Assembly (NCBI GenBank): GCA_036583965.1
Contig: JAZBQD010000028.1
Span: 2,728,001 to 2,792,000 of the forward strand
Direction: 5' to 3'
DNA: 64,000 bases
Source of the DNA: Prunella strophiata
Lineage: Eukaryota > Chordata > Aves > Passeriformes > Prunellidae
Of the stretch, positions 1 through 11,776 are shown in pieces. The position numbers and the translations under genes are program-made. Below the pieces are notes generated by a model. It was not told where the DNA came from, did no database searches, and saw nothing but the letters and a program-made list of their open reading frames with translations. How positions within the stretch are numbered: position 1 is the first letter of the stretch; each line of letters opens with the position of its first letter.

Positions 1-123
1 GAGAGAAGACTTTGGGCCAGCAGTGGGTTTATCTGAAGGATATCAAACACAAACAGCGTTGCCAAGTGTATTAGAGGAGCATTATGAGAAGATTTGGGAT
101 GAACTTGGAGTATTGATCTCATG
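1..123 (+). CDS. C-terminal coding exon of an unidentified gene (partial, 5' end outside window)
   Basis: Starting at base 2 the + strand reads open for 40 codons and ends with TGA at 121-123. The encoded tail ends EHYEKIWDELGVLIS. The composition is protein-like: acidic and amphipathic, with Tyr and Trp, and no low complexity. It lies at the extreme left edge, so the splice acceptor and upstream exons are not visible, and no methionine is needed if this is a last exon. I do not recognise the protein and give no function. Forty open codons alone would be common by chance; the call rests on composition. If it is real, the gene is transcribed left to right and its 3' UTR begins at 124. The alternative is a chance open frame. 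Confidence 0.5.
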
Positions 124-1500
124 AGATCCCTGGCTTCATACTAACATCATTATTTTCAGTCCTGAAACAAAGGGATTTTCTCTCCGTTGTAAGCTGGACT
201 CAACCTTTAGCTGATTACTCAGATGGACTGTTAGTAAAGGAAGGGAAAGATCCAGACCTTCAGTCCTTAAAAAATTGGAAGACACAAACATGAGAATCCC
301 ATTTATAGCACCACACCTTTTAATGAGAAAGACTCTGCCCATATTGTTCATTTCATAGAAACCAACCAACCACAAACCTACAGGCTGCATCTTGGATTTT
401 TGTTACTTGCAACTGCTGGACACTTGTTTTGTTTTATGGCTTGCTTACCTGTGCCACCACAAGAAAAGTTGTAGGATTTCTTTACAAAACATGCTATTGA
501 ATTTAAGCTCTTTCTTTCTAAACTTAATTGTATTTTGTTTCTTTTAGTCTTCCAAAACTCCAAAAATTTGGTAACTTCTTTTGCAAAATTGAAAAGATGA
601 AATTTTTAATCAGAAATTCAGTATTTGGGTCATCAGTCTTGTTCAAACCCCTAACTGCTCCTGATTTTGTGTAGTAGAGCAGGATATCCCTTCAATATTT
701 ATTCTACATAGAAACGTTGTGATTTCCTTTTTCCAGTATGTTTTCATGCCAGTGCAGAGAGCTGGCTGGTGTTCTCTTTTTGGTGGAACCAGGCAAATCT
801 GACCTCCAGCAGCTTCTCTCTCCCATGCCAGGTGCTCGGAGCAGGCAGTCCTTGGCTTTGTGTCTGTGGCAGCAGCCTTTCCTGCTGACCTCAGTGATGG
901 GTTGAGTTTTCTCTTGAATGAGTTTAAATCAGGTTGACATGCTGTGAAGCTGAAATCAAACATACGAATTCTTTGCTGGGCAGAAGCTCATCCAAAGAAT
1001 GTGTGTGGTTTAGTTTGTGCTTTCCCACTGTACTTACATCCCAGGAAATGGGTTCTGAAATGTAAAAACCTGGTTCTGGCTCATCATCTTATTTTTGAAG
1101 TCTCATAGTTGTTTTTTTCCCACCTTCTCTTTCTGGGAAAAAGAAGAAAATTTTCTGCTTTAGTGAGGATGGCTTTGTTGTTTGTTTTTTTTTTTTTTTT
1201 TCAAGTGCTGAACACGAACTTTGTCTGAACCAATAGCAGAAAGACTGTATCATCTTTAGGTTCCTTCCTGCAGTAGTGAATGACCTCTATAAAAGACAAA
1301 ACCGGATGGAAACACCAAATTCAGTTATTTTGCCTGGTAGGAAAGGACTTGGTGAAACCCAGGCTTCAGTAATGCCCCATTTAAGACGTTCACGGGGAAA
1401 GCGGAAATAGGCATTTTGGGGTACAAGGAAGAAAAGCTTCTCTATTAAATGTAGATTACAGGCTGTCAAGTTAAATAGCAATGTTGTAATTACTTTGTTT
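124..1500. other. Non-coding DNA, possible 3' UTR of the left-edge exon
   Basis: No convincing coding frame is visible. If the left-edge exon is real, this is its 3' UTR. The first plausible poly(A) signal in that direction is ATTAAA at 1444-1449, followed about 40 bases later by a GT-rich stretch; the first canonical AATAAA is at 2909-2914. A T17 run lies at 1185-1201. The listed minus-strand frames here have no supporting splice sites or recognisable domains. Confidence 0.4.
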
Positions 1501-2040
1501 GGTTCTGTTTGGGGTTGCTTTTGTTGGAGCCGGGCTGCAATTAACGCGCTGGAGCAGCCATTGTCCCTGCCTGCATTCCTTGGCTCTTTCGGCGTCGCTG
1601 CGAGTGGGGAAGCGCTGCAGCTGATTTGCATCTCTTTGAAAAGGAGTTACTTGAGCTAACTTAAATTTTGGTCGATGTTTTTGATTTATCCGAAGGAGAT
1701 GCTTCCCGTGCCTGTGTGCACGTTAGTAATGCCGGGAAAACGTAAACGGACAGTGCTTGTGCTCATCCGTGTGGGAGCGCGGGGCTGGGTTCGGTTTGTG
1801 GTAGGTGTGTGGTTGTAATTACTGATCACTCATGCGGATGTCACCAAGACGAGCTGAAAATGAGTTTTTCAAGACTTGTTAAGGTGTTTACTTAGTATCG
1901 GATCTCTGAAGACACCCCGTTATACCTGTCCGGGCAAAGGCTGCGGCAGGCCGCGCCGAGAGCTCGGCTGCCGGCATCCTGCGGGAGTCCTCCCGAGGAG
2001 GTTCACCATGGCTCTCCTTTCGGTTCGAGCTTTTGTTCTT
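1501..2040. promoter_or_regulatory. CpG-rich segment of moderate GC content; candidate promoter or regulatory element
   Basis: A manual count gives about 34 CpG in these 540 bases. With GC near 50% that is close to the number expected without CpG loss, whereas neighbouring DNA has lost most of its CpGs. This indicates an unmethylated or conserved segment. A Kozak-like ATG at 2009 opens a frame of only about 29 codons that matches nothing I know, so I do not call it a gene. Weak CpG retention continues to about 2150. It could be the promoter of an unseen transcript or a conserved element in a long 3' UTR. Confidence 0.45.
1558..1631 (+). promoter_or_regulatory. SOX-type and POU octamer motifs in the CpG-rich segment
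   Basis: CCATTGTC at 1558-1565 matches the SOX HMG-box core. ATTTGCAT at 1624-1631 is a perfect POU octamer, followed at once by CTCTTTGAA, which resembles a TCF/LEF core. The motifs are about 60 bases apart in CpG-retaining sequence. SOX plus POU pairs are typical of neural and pluripotency enhancers, but these short motifs occur by chance and no conservation data are available. Confidence 0.3.
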
Positions 2041-5000
2041 GAGCTTTTTACTTCTTATGAGCTAGATTTGTTCATTATGTGGGAGACCGCTGTTTAATCT
2101 ACACGGGATAAGGTGATCTATACGATCCTAAAGTAAACAACAAATACACTTGTAAAACCTTTTGTTTATCACTAAGTAACCATGACAGGGAGTCTTCAAC
2201 TAGTCCTTGCTCGTGGTTTCAAATGAGGTGTTGATGAGATAGTTCTGGAGAACGTGTTTGGATTAACAAGGTTAATGGCAGAGCTACAAAATATCCTCAT
2301 TTGGTAGATTGAGAAAAAAAAAAAAATCTACATTTTTTTCAGTCAAGAACTATCTTTTCATTGAGCTGGCTCTGTCACCTGAGGAGTTGTTTCCTAAACA
2401 GATGCCAGCTGACGCTGGGAAGGTGTCACAGTGTGCTGAGCACGGCTGATGTTTGGGAGTTTTGCCCTGCTGTGTTAATCAGTGACAAAGTAGTTGCGTT
2501 TATTTACTGATATGATGGTGGAACTTCAGCAGCAACTTCATGTTATTGGACTGTTTCAAAATTAAGTGACTCTTTGGAAGGGCATTTCTATCGGTGTTTT
2601 AGGGAGGAGGCACATTATTTGCTCTTAATAGCAAATGGAAGTTTAAATTGGCTACTGGAAAGCCTTTTGCTGGAACATTGCTTGAGTTTTGACTTTTGTT
2701 TGTTTTATTTTTTCCTCCTTGGTTACTTTCAAAGAGAATGGAGTGTAAGGAAGGAGTAAGGATTACACTTTAAGTGTGGTTTAGCAACAAATCTGTGTTA
2801 TGTATGAAAATTCTCTTTAACTTCAGAAAAGATATATTAAGCTGTCTAGACACTCTGCTCTTAGTTCAAAATTTAAGTACTCTTCTTCTCCAGCTCCCCA
2901 ATAATGGAAATAAAATGAAATATCATCTTATTTTTAGTTACTGGATTTAAGAATGGGATTTCAGCTGTAATAGGAACTGCAGCTAGCTGTGCTGTATCCA
3001 TCCTGGACTAAGAGATTTGAGAAGGAAGCTTTGCCAGCTGGAACGTGCATCAGTGTTATCTGCATGTGTGTTGTAACAGATGTTGAGCAGAGACTATTTG
3101 TCAGAGGTACCTTGTAGGAACTTTTAAAGATGCTTGTTTGTTTCAGTACATTTTTCTTGCATCACTAACTTTTTCCATAAAGTCAAACCACAAACTGCAT
3201 TATTGGGGACTCCAGCTGAAACTTGTGGTGAATAGGAAATAGATTAAACACAGGTTTTCCCTTTTCTCTGGTTGCCAACAGTGATGTCAGTAGTTTTAAT
3301 GATCCTTACCTCAGCTCGCTGCTGTCCTCACACTCTCTATTAAAACACTTGTCTTCTGCACTGTTTTGTGTGTTGTTAAGGAAATGCTGATGGCTGGAGG
3401 TATCCAGCCCATTACTTCATTTCCAAATAAGGTTCTTTCACCTTAAAGCACACTGCAATAGCTCACTGAGGAGATTCAGATAGTTTTGTCAAAAATTCAG
3501 GAAATACTCTTTTGAAGTCCAGCAAAGAATGTATGCTAAAACTGAGGATAGTGCTTTTGGCTGTGCACAAGGCACAAATAATGGATCCAAGGTTTATAGG
3601 TTGAGTGTATTTCCAGTGACCTCGGAGGAGCAGCTTTGCTCTCAGATTGTCTTTCTACACATCTTTGTGCATTCAGACAGAACAGGCACCACTGGACTCT
3701 AGCAGTACTGTGGGTTGTTATTCTTGGTTACTCAGTTTGTGGTTTGTTGAAAGAGATTGGTCAGAGGAGTTGGGTATGAAAGCCAGTAATTTCAATCAAT
3801 AGTTTCAGATGGTCCTTAGCCAAGATCCTAGTTGATTTTTTTTTTTTTTCCCTTTCCCAAAATTCAAAGAAAACAAAAGCTACCAATACATCTTTAGGAA
3901 AGGGTGACAGGCAGATTTACATGTTGTGCTGCTGAAGATATGGAGGTGTAAGTACAAGCTTGAAACTGCCCCATGGCCCTGTGTCCTGTCATACCTGCAG
4001 CTGACATTTGTATGAAGTTCAGCCTGTAGCAGGTCATGTCCTACATGATTCTGGCTCTTCATCCTGTCTCCAGCTCTTGGATATTTCAGGCTTCTGTGAT
4101 TTTCCACTTTCTTTACGCGTGTGCAGGACTATAATGTACAAGCATTTGGGTTTCTGTAACTGTGGGTTTCTTCAGTTGTCTTTCCTTAGTGAATTCCTCT
4201 AGGAAGTGTTTTGTTTTTCCATTAGACTTGTTACCCTCTTTCTTCCTCTGCTCTTCTGACTTTGGAATCCAGGAATAAATGCCCTCCAGTAGTGGTTGAG
4301 ATGACTTCTTGGCCTTATTGATGGAATTAGTGAGGAATTGGATGGGACAGACCGTTTTGTTCAATACATGATGTATTTGAGTTTAGATGACCTGAATAGT
4401 GGTGAAGAGGCGTAGAACTTGGCCCTGATACCGCAAATCATGTATTTCTTATGCTCTTAAAATCTCTCAGCAGAATCAAGTCTGGCCATGTAGAAAAGCT
4501 GTTTCTGGCTGTCCTTCCACTTGCCCTGTCAGTACAGGGCAGGTTGGACCTTTGGTCCTTGCTGGTGGGACCCAGCAGTTCCCCTGGCCGAGCTGGGTGT
4601 GGAACACCCACCTTGGATATGCAGCACACACATCCTGCACACTTTGCTCCTCCATTTAAACGAGCCACTTCTCCTTTGTTGCTTGTCTTTATTAATAAAG
4701 TATGGCATTACTGGCTAATTTTAGGTCAAATGTAACTGAAAGCTGACAGCTATGTGAAGCTGTGTATAGATATTCGGGTAGGAACATTCCAGTGGATCGC
4801 AATGTGAGTGCAGAGGAAAGTTGAAAGTAAATAAGAGATCTGTGAGATAATTCTCCAGGGAGTTTTCACAGCATACCACACATCATTTGCAGGGATAGGC
4901 TTTCCTTTCACTTGGAGGACCACACAAAGTAAATTTTGTTTCTTGTGCAATTAAAGAATATAGGACAGGAGGTCTTTTCAGTTTTTTTACTTCAACGTGT

Positions 5001-6301
5001 CTATGGGAAGCCTTTATTTGTACTGAGGAAAATGCACTGTTTACCTGTCTTGTCAGGAGCACAGTTAATATTGAACAAAGAAATAGACACACTTTTATGT
5101 AAAACATGAGTCTTGCTTCAGCAGATTTTAGCAAAACTATTGCAATGCAAATACTGGTAGTCCTCTAACCCCATTTAAAAGACAAATTGTATTCATTTCA
5201 GTGCTGCGTGCTTTGGTCCCCAGTGGGTGCATGTCAGTGGTGTGCAGAGAGGAGCTGGGACTGTGGTGTGGGAGACCCAGGGGTGGTGGGCAGTGGGGGA
5301 CACTGGGGCTGTGTGTGTGGCCAGCCAGTGCCACAGGGCCTCAGGAGCAGTGGGAGGCAGCCCTGGTGCCCAGTGTGTGACCTCAGCTCTGTGTCCCCGG
5401 CAGGGACCGTGCTCCCCACGGGGGCTGGAGCAGCTGCCAGCAGGACACGAGGCCATCCAGCCCCGAGTGCATCCTGCTGGGCTCTGCCTTGCTCCTCATC
5501 AGGGCTGGCACTGACACCCTGCCTGGGGAGAGCCAGCAGAAAGGCAGAGTCCAGAGGACTTGCTGACCCAGGCTGGTGCACTGTGCACTGGGTCAGGGGG
5601 GCTGCAGCAGATGAGGAGAACTGGGGGGACAGGGTCAGAGGCAGCTTCTGGCATTCATTCCCCTCTAAACCTGTGTTGTGCATTATTGGGGCTGCAGGAC
5701 CTTATTATTCACCCAGCCCTCTCTCAGAGAGAAGCAGAATGTACATGAATTTATGGGCTTTGCCAGGATTTTCTATGTACAATTTTTTTTTTTTTAGAAC
5801 TTGAATGTCAAACAGGGAGTGGTAATGCTGCACTCTGAATGCTCCATTCCTTGGTCATCCTTCCCAGGCCAGCCTGGTGTTTGCAGGTGGCCAGGAAGGA
5901 CTCTTGCAGGGCCTGACATGCAGTGAATCTTTCTTGTAGCTGGTAAAAATGCCAACAGCAGGCTGGTGTTTGGAGCTTTCCTTTCTCTTGTTACAGGAGC
6001 TTGTCAGAGTTAATCAGTATGGACACTTAAATTGTTTCTGCTTAGGTGAATCTCTTGCAAGTTTTAAATGTGTTTCTGACTGCTTTGAATTTTATTGCCA
6101 ACATCTGTTTTAAATGCTTTTGGGATTCACATGCTTGAGTACAGTTCAACTGTGTATGCCATAATTTTTCAAGGTGCTAACGCTTTCAGTTTGAATGATA
6201 ACTCTTTTTAAAAAAAGAAAAAAAGAGGAGGGGCCAGGGAAATAATTGCAGAAAAGTTTTAAAGTGCTTGTGATGCTAATTTTATTTCTCTTTCAATTTC
6301 A
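2041..6301. other. Non-coding DNA with a GC-rich block
   Basis: There is no supported gene. Most is AT-leaning and CpG-poor. A GC-rich, CA/TG-rich block lies at about 5215-5720 and produces long overlapping open frames on both strands. They lack domains, splice logic and normal amino-acid composition, so I treat them as chance frames. Poly-purine sequence at 6211-6240 leads into the acceptor described next. Confidence 0.6.
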
Positions 6302-7365
6302 GAATGATGACCTACACAACCTCAACAAATCCTTCTTTTAAACTCATGGGTATCAAGACTATAAATGTTTCATGCTATCACAACTAGGACCTCACCTCCT
6401 CCTCCTCTTCCTCTGTAAATGGGTACGATGCATCCAGTTCAGTTTGTTTACTTTACACAAACCTCAGGAGTTGTTGACTGAGCTGCACATCCTGTGTTGT
6501 GCCAAGCAGAAGCACTGTGACACCTGGACAACAAGTCTCTCTTACTTCATCCTCTACCATAAGGACTTAGCTGGCCACATGAACTGATGTGCCCACCACT
6601 ACATCATGGTGAGAATGGGTATTTTACTAGCACATTTACACAACTTCATTTGCTGCTGAAAACCTGTATGACAAATCATCATTGTAAATTATTACATACA
6701 AGACTTAATGTTGGTTGAAGAGTATTAAATATTTAACATAGGTTTTGATTTATACATGTACTTTTTTAATTAAAATGTAACTTTTCCTACAGCACATCTT
6801 TTTTGATGTGGAACTGAGGTATACTATATTCTGTTGTAAACAGAGTGGGGAACCTGCTTAAAACAAGGCTTCTAAGAATAGAGTAGGGTACTATTCTTGT
6901 TTTAAGATTGTAATTCAGAAAATAATATAATACGAGTCATTGGTCCCTGGGCCTTGATTGTACAGTCATATTTACTGATACTATCAGTTGTAAGATAACC
7001 CTGATGTTGAGCTGAATTCTTTCCAAAAGAAAAATAATTTTCTACTCCCTGTAAAATAATAGTCTGTATTAACTGCAATGAAGACAAACATTACTGTACA
7101 TGGATATTTACAAGTGTCAACTTGAATTCATCAATTGCACAGTAACTGACAAAAAATCAGAAAAAAGAAATCAAAGTCTTCCATTGTATATATTGTAAAG
7201 AAGAAAAACAAACAAACAAAACAACCAACAGGAAACCACAAAGCAAAATGGAAACAAAAAAGGGTGAACTTTTTAAATTGACTCTTTCCCTGGAATGAAA
7301 ATGTGGGTGTTTGTAAATTCTGGAAATCTCTTTCTATATGTAATAAACTAGATACTGTTTTATCT
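6302..7365 (+). other. Candidate 3'-terminal exon with AT-rich UTR-like sequence
   Basis: A near-ideal splice acceptor lies just upstream: a branch-like TGCTAAT, a long pyrimidine run, then AG, with the exon starting at about 6303. Depending on the incoming phase, the exon would add 12 codons (NDDLHNLNKSFF then stop), 26 codons, or an immediate TGA. After that the sequence is AT-rich and UTR-like. AATAAA at 7342-7347 is followed about 25-45 bases later by a strongly GT- and T-rich stretch, the expected layout of a cleavage/poly(A) site. A Pumilio-type TGTATATA lies at 7185-7192. I cannot identify the transcript. It could be an alternative last exon of the left-edge gene, a lncRNA exon, or chance. 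Confidence 0.3.
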
Positions 7366-7390
7366 GCTGTAGTGGGTTTTGGGTCTTTTT
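7342..7390 (+). terminator. Candidate cleavage/poly(A) site
   Basis: Canonical AATAAA at 7342-7347 is followed by a GT-rich then T-rich downstream element (about 7365-7390), at the usual spacing for CPSF and CstF recognition. It is the best-organised poly(A) site seen in the first 10 kb. Confidence 0.35.
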
Positions 7391-10300
7391 TTTTATTTTC
7401 TTGGTAAGCTGTCTCAAATATCTGAAATTGTCCCACCAGGTTTCTGTGACATTTCCATTGTTTGTCATTGAGAATGTCTGTGGACCACTGTAGCTTAAGA
7501 ATGAAGTGAAGTGTAATTAGGTGGAGTAGAGAGTGTGCTTCCTTGCATTATTTCACTCAAGCCCTTGTTTCAGTTTTCTGGAGACTTTTCAGGATACAGC
7601 TCTCCTTCCACTGAATTCAGGGGAAGGGTTCACAGCATGTAAAATCACTTAGAAGCCATAGCAAGACTTCAGCTTAAAATTAAAAAGCACGACTCAGATG
7701 ATGGTCTGGAAATCTGTGCGAGAGGCACGACAAGGAAAAAATTCTTCTGTGACTGTCCTCTGCTTTACACTGATTCTATGCAAATGAAAATTCTTCTATG
7801 CATAGCATTTGCAGAGTCTTAATTCTTTTGGGGACTGGAAAAATACTGAGATCATGGATTTTCAAGTAAAATGTTGTTGAAGTGATAATTGAATTTGAAG
7901 CCATGTCAGGTCCCCGTGCTTCCACAAAGCAACTCCATGGGCTAGTGCACATTCAAAAGAATTCTTGTTATCAGGAAAAGGCAGGCAGGCACAGCAGCAG
8001 CTCTACCTGCAGGAAGGCTGTCAGCCCTCAAAGAAGGGGTTTCTTCCCCTTGAGATGTTTATGATGTCTGGGATTAGGCTGTGGTTAGTGCAGTGTCCAC
8101 TTCTGACTGCAGTATAGATGAAGGGGCCATTGCACAGCTGCTTTTCACTTCTCCTTTTGCTGGAAGCTTACCAGTCCCTTACCTCTGCTGGTATTACTGC
8201 ACATATAAAATCACTTTGACCCTGTCAAGTCAGAATATTCACTTAAGAAAGGACTTGCAGCTTAAGAATGCTGAAATCATTCCAGATTCCCTGGGAACAA
8301 CTGCAGCAGTGGTGATGCTGACAGGGTGATGGTGCTGCTGCGTGGGGAGGCTGCAGCCTGAGAGGGACCTGTGCCTGCCCAAGTGCTGCCTTGGGGAATC
8401 TTGGCCTTTGCTGACAGAGCAGTCTTCTCCCAAAGGTACTGATACCAAGCAGTAGCAGAGGCTTTGCTGCTTTTTTATGTAGAAAGGGGCAAGTGGATCT
8501 GGAGTAGCTCACCTCTTAGCCTGATGAGCAGTGATGTGGTTCCCAAGAACCATTAATACCTAAGAAGGCAGCACTTGCTTTGAAAAGAAAGCCACATGCA
8601 TCAGACCAGTATTTAAATTTCCAAGTTACCCATTTTAATTTTATCTTAAGCCTTCTTTTTTTGTTCTTTTTTTTTAATGGGGTTTATTTGCCATGAAAGC
8701 TTGCATATATTCTGAACTAAAAACATAAGAACAACTCACCCTCAACTCTTTTACCCAGTCTTCTCCATCTTAATGAATTAAATTAAGTGTTCACTGTGTT
8801 GATTTGGTTGCTAAATATTAGCCTGTGTTGATGTTTAAGTGCCTTGCATAGAAAAGTATTTAATGTCCATTGTGCTTTGCATTGTTACAGATAATTTGCA
8901 GAATCTGGCAGTTACTAAAATCACAAGTTTGGAGGTGCTGGAAGCTACTGTTAAAGGTTTTTTACTGTTAAGGTTTAAATGAACCAGTGAGTTTATTTAA
9001 TGTTGATAGTATTTCACAGTTATACCTCTGTGAGCAAAGTTTGTTCATAAAACAAAATGAATTCTGCAAAAGTGTAGGAATTGACAGTGGTCATTAGGGA
9101 TGGCAGGGGGGGATAGTGCTGATCTGGTGGGTTTCCATTCATCTTAATGATAGCACATGGGCAGAGGAGGAGCTTGTTAAAGATGTTAATGTGCATAGGG
9201 CTTATGTTAATCATTATTTTTCCTAAGTAAAATTCAAGATGCCTGTTCAGCAAATGTTTTGAAAAGACTTTTACAACAAAGTGTATTCATAACCAAACCT
9301 AAAACTCTTGATTTATTGCAGAGATTTTTATTCTTATGAATTACAAACTTTAATAAATAGATGATTATGAACTAAAACCTTTTAAATTAAAGTATAAATA
9401 CCTCAAAAATACAGTGCTATACTATCTTTTATGAATTCTTTTGCACTGTCTGCCACAGAACAGATTGTCATTTCTCTAAGTTTGAAAATGAGCACATGGG
9501 ATCAGTCCTAGATCAGCTGGTAAAACTCAGATGCTCAGGAGTTTATTTTGCTTTTAATTTTTTTCAAGTGGAAGTTTCTGGTTATTATTTGAGTTTCTTT
9601 CTGGCTCCATTACTGGCACAGCTTCAGTGTTCAAAAACTCTGTATTTGAATGCATTTTATTAGTGCTATTGGTTGAAAATGAGAGAGGTTGGAAAAACCA
9701 TTTGAAGCAGTCTCCAGGAGCACAAGGAGCATTTACACACTTGGGTTTTGGCAAAGCTTGCTGTGTTCAAGCTCAGTTTCATTGAGTTGATGTGTATGTT
9801 GTGGAACTCCAAATAAATTTTTGTCCTTCTAGTATTTGATACTAACCTCTTTACTTAGTATTTAAAATACCACGTCTTCCATAGTGATGTTTTGGGTTTT
9901 TTCCAGTAAAAGTACAAATCAGAAAGCAAAAAGAGAACTCAGGCCATGTTTGTAACATGTTGTGGTGCTGTAGCCTTACTTGGTGCATATTTAAGACCCA
10001 AGCACTGTGTCCATCTTGCTCCCAGCTGAGTTTTCAGCTGTTTCCACTGCAGGGCTGGGTGATGAGCAGGGTGTGCCTGAGTGGGTTCCCCAGCTGGAGC
10101 TGTGTGAGCAGCACAGCAGAGCAGCCTCGGGGGCTCCTGCAGGGCTGAGCTGAGCCCAGTGCTTGGGAGCAGCTGGAGCACAGCATTCAGTGCCCATTGA
10201 ATCCATCTGGGGACGTGCTGGAGCTCTTGTTCTTCAGCAGCTTCATTCAGACTAGTTCACTTTAAAGAAACAATACTGAAAATAAAGAAGTTATGGCAAT

Positions 10301-10447
10301 TTTTTTGCCCATCTCTTCCTTGGAAGTGTGGCTTCCAAGCCATCTTTGGGTGCAGGTGATTTTGGGGGTGTTTTTGGGTTGGTTTTTTGTTTGTCTGATT
10401 TTTTCAGCCTGCAAACTTAGAGGCTAGTTCAGTGGTGACAGGGAAGT

Positions 10448-10475
10448 GTGAATACTGTAAAGTGACAGTATTCAC
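10448..10475. repeat. Perfect inverted repeat, 11-bp arms, 6-nt loop
   Basis: GTGAATACTGT at 10448-10458 is exactly complementary to ACAGTATTCAC at 10465-10475 across the loop AAAGTG. The stem is too short for a microRNA precursor. It could be a cruciform, an RNA hairpin or a dyad binding site. Confidence 0.7.
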
Positions 10476-10587
10476 CCTTGTCCAATTCACCTTGTATTTA
10501 TCTGCCTATCAGTATTTTCAGTATTTTCACTGAGATGTGACTTTGAAGATACTGTAAATAAGTTGTTTGTGAACTTAGCAGATCCCC

Positions 10588-10590
<3 letters not shown>

Positions 10591-10621
<31 letters not shown>
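10591..10621. repeat. A31 homopolymer
   Basis: Thirty-one uninterrupted A residues. No recognisable retrocopy body lies upstream and I see no target-site duplication, so I call it a plain homopolymer and not a retroposed tail. Confidence 0.9.
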
Positions 10622-10623
<2 letters not shown>

Positions 10624-10976
10624 GAAAGTGGAAAAAAGTTCAGGACTTTCAGTTTAGAGAAAAACTTTTGTCTTTGCATCTTTAAGGTGATACTGTTCTC
10701 AAAAAAGTTGAAATGAGGAATCTGTGATTTCCAGATGTTTGTTGAAAGAACATTTTCTTTTTTTGACTTCAAAATCAGTCTGGCACCATTTGGCTGTTGG
10801 ATGTCATGGCTGAACCCTCCTGGAACATCAGCAGGGAGAAAGTCCCTCCTGCTGCACCTGGCTCTGCTCATGGGGCTTTTCTCAGGGTCCATCTCTCAGA
10901 CTCGGAAGTAAGAAGTCTTTCTCCTCTTGTTTGCTTGTGTTTGGTTTTTTAATTGTAATAACTAGTTATTAGATTG

Positions 10977-11029
10977 AATAAAATGTCAGTTTTGCTGTGA
11001 ATTATTTGCTGTCAATAAAGTACAATAAA
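10977..11029 (+). terminator. Cluster of three AATAAA hexamers
   Basis: AATAAA occurs at 10977-10982, 11014-11019 and 11024-11029, followed by sequence with some GT and pyrimidine richness (about 11040-11065). It is a possible poly(A) region on the + strand, but no exon upstream supports it. Confidence 0.2.
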
Positions 11030-11404
11030 GCTGAAATGTCAGGGGCTTTCTCCTCAGGTTATTGTGGACCTGGCTACTGTCCTGCTCAATTTCATCATTG
11101 CAGTTTTTGGTAGTGCTTTGTTTTTCCACCTTTTTGAAGATGGACTAAACGAAGAAATTCTAATTTTAACTATCTATCAATTTACTGTTTCACCATCAGC
11201 TTGTGAATTTAAAACAGCAGTTCATTTTTCTGTAGCCAGTTTAGAAATTTGATTAAGGCAGATTTAGGAAAAAAGGATTTCAGCTTTTTGGTTTTTTTCA
11301 GGCAAGAGTTTGAGAGCAAAACAAACCCCACATTTCTGGCACATCCTGATTCTGCAGTCAGCTGAGCTGGGTGCAAGACAAACTTGTCACTGTTTCTTCC
11401 TCAG

Positions 11405-11466
11405 GCTGTATCTTTTGAAGTCAAGGCCAGGTTGGCTTTTGTTTTTAAAAGGTTGATGAAAACAAG
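11405..11466 (+). CDS. Candidate internal exon, 62 nt, unidentified
   Basis: A good acceptor (tgtttcttcctcag) precedes base 11405 and a consensus donor AAG|GTGAGT begins at 11467. Only one of the three frames is open across the 62 nt; it starts AVSFEVKARLAFVF and leaves two bases over at the 3' end. The next candidate exon starts with exactly one base before its open frame, so the two join in phase across a 310-nt intron. I recognise no domain. The pairing could be coincidence, since a one-in-three phase match is weak evidence. Confidence 0.22.
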
Positions 11467-11776
11467 GTGAGTTCCAGTTCCTGTGGTGGTGGTCTCAGTC
11501 CAAAACATGCATTTGAGCCCAGGCAGGGCCAAAAAGTCATTCTTTGTCCTTTAAATGACTAACTTCAGAGAAAAACTTGTCTTCTAACACAACAGTGGTG
11601 TCTTCAGACATCCCCATGGTTTCAGTGGGGTTTGGTTATGGCTCCTCATAGCCCCTGGGGGCTTGGCCTCCTCCTCCTCAGCGCTCTCTGCCCCCTGCCC
11701 AGTGCCCTTTTCCCAAAGGTCTGCCTTTCCTCAGGCACCTGGCAGTGCTGTGCTGCTCCTGACAGGCTGCCCTCAG

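Larger units (their letters stand above)
7391..11404. other. Non-coding DNA
   Basis: There is no supported gene. Short GC-rich patches lie at about 8290-8420 and 10020-10180. The stretch contains a perfect 11-bp hairpin (10448-10475), an A31 tract (10591-10621) and a cluster of three AATAAA signals (10977-11029), which are listed separately. Confidence 0.6.

Noticed and set aside
5187..5804. 205-codon + frame and overlapping 149-codon minus frame
   Set aside because: Both lie in a GC-rich CA/TG block, where stop codons are rare on both strands. Composition is Cys/Trp/Gly/Ser/Pro-heavy, with no domain and no consistent splice sites.
6303..6400. C/D snoRNA (AATGATGA resembles a C box)
   Set aside because: No CTGA D box at suitable distance and no terminal stem.
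10591..10621. Poly(A) tail of a processed pseudogene
   Set aside because: No coding remnant upstream, no target-site duplication, and processed pseudogenes are rare in birds because CR1 does not mobilise polyadenylated RNA well.
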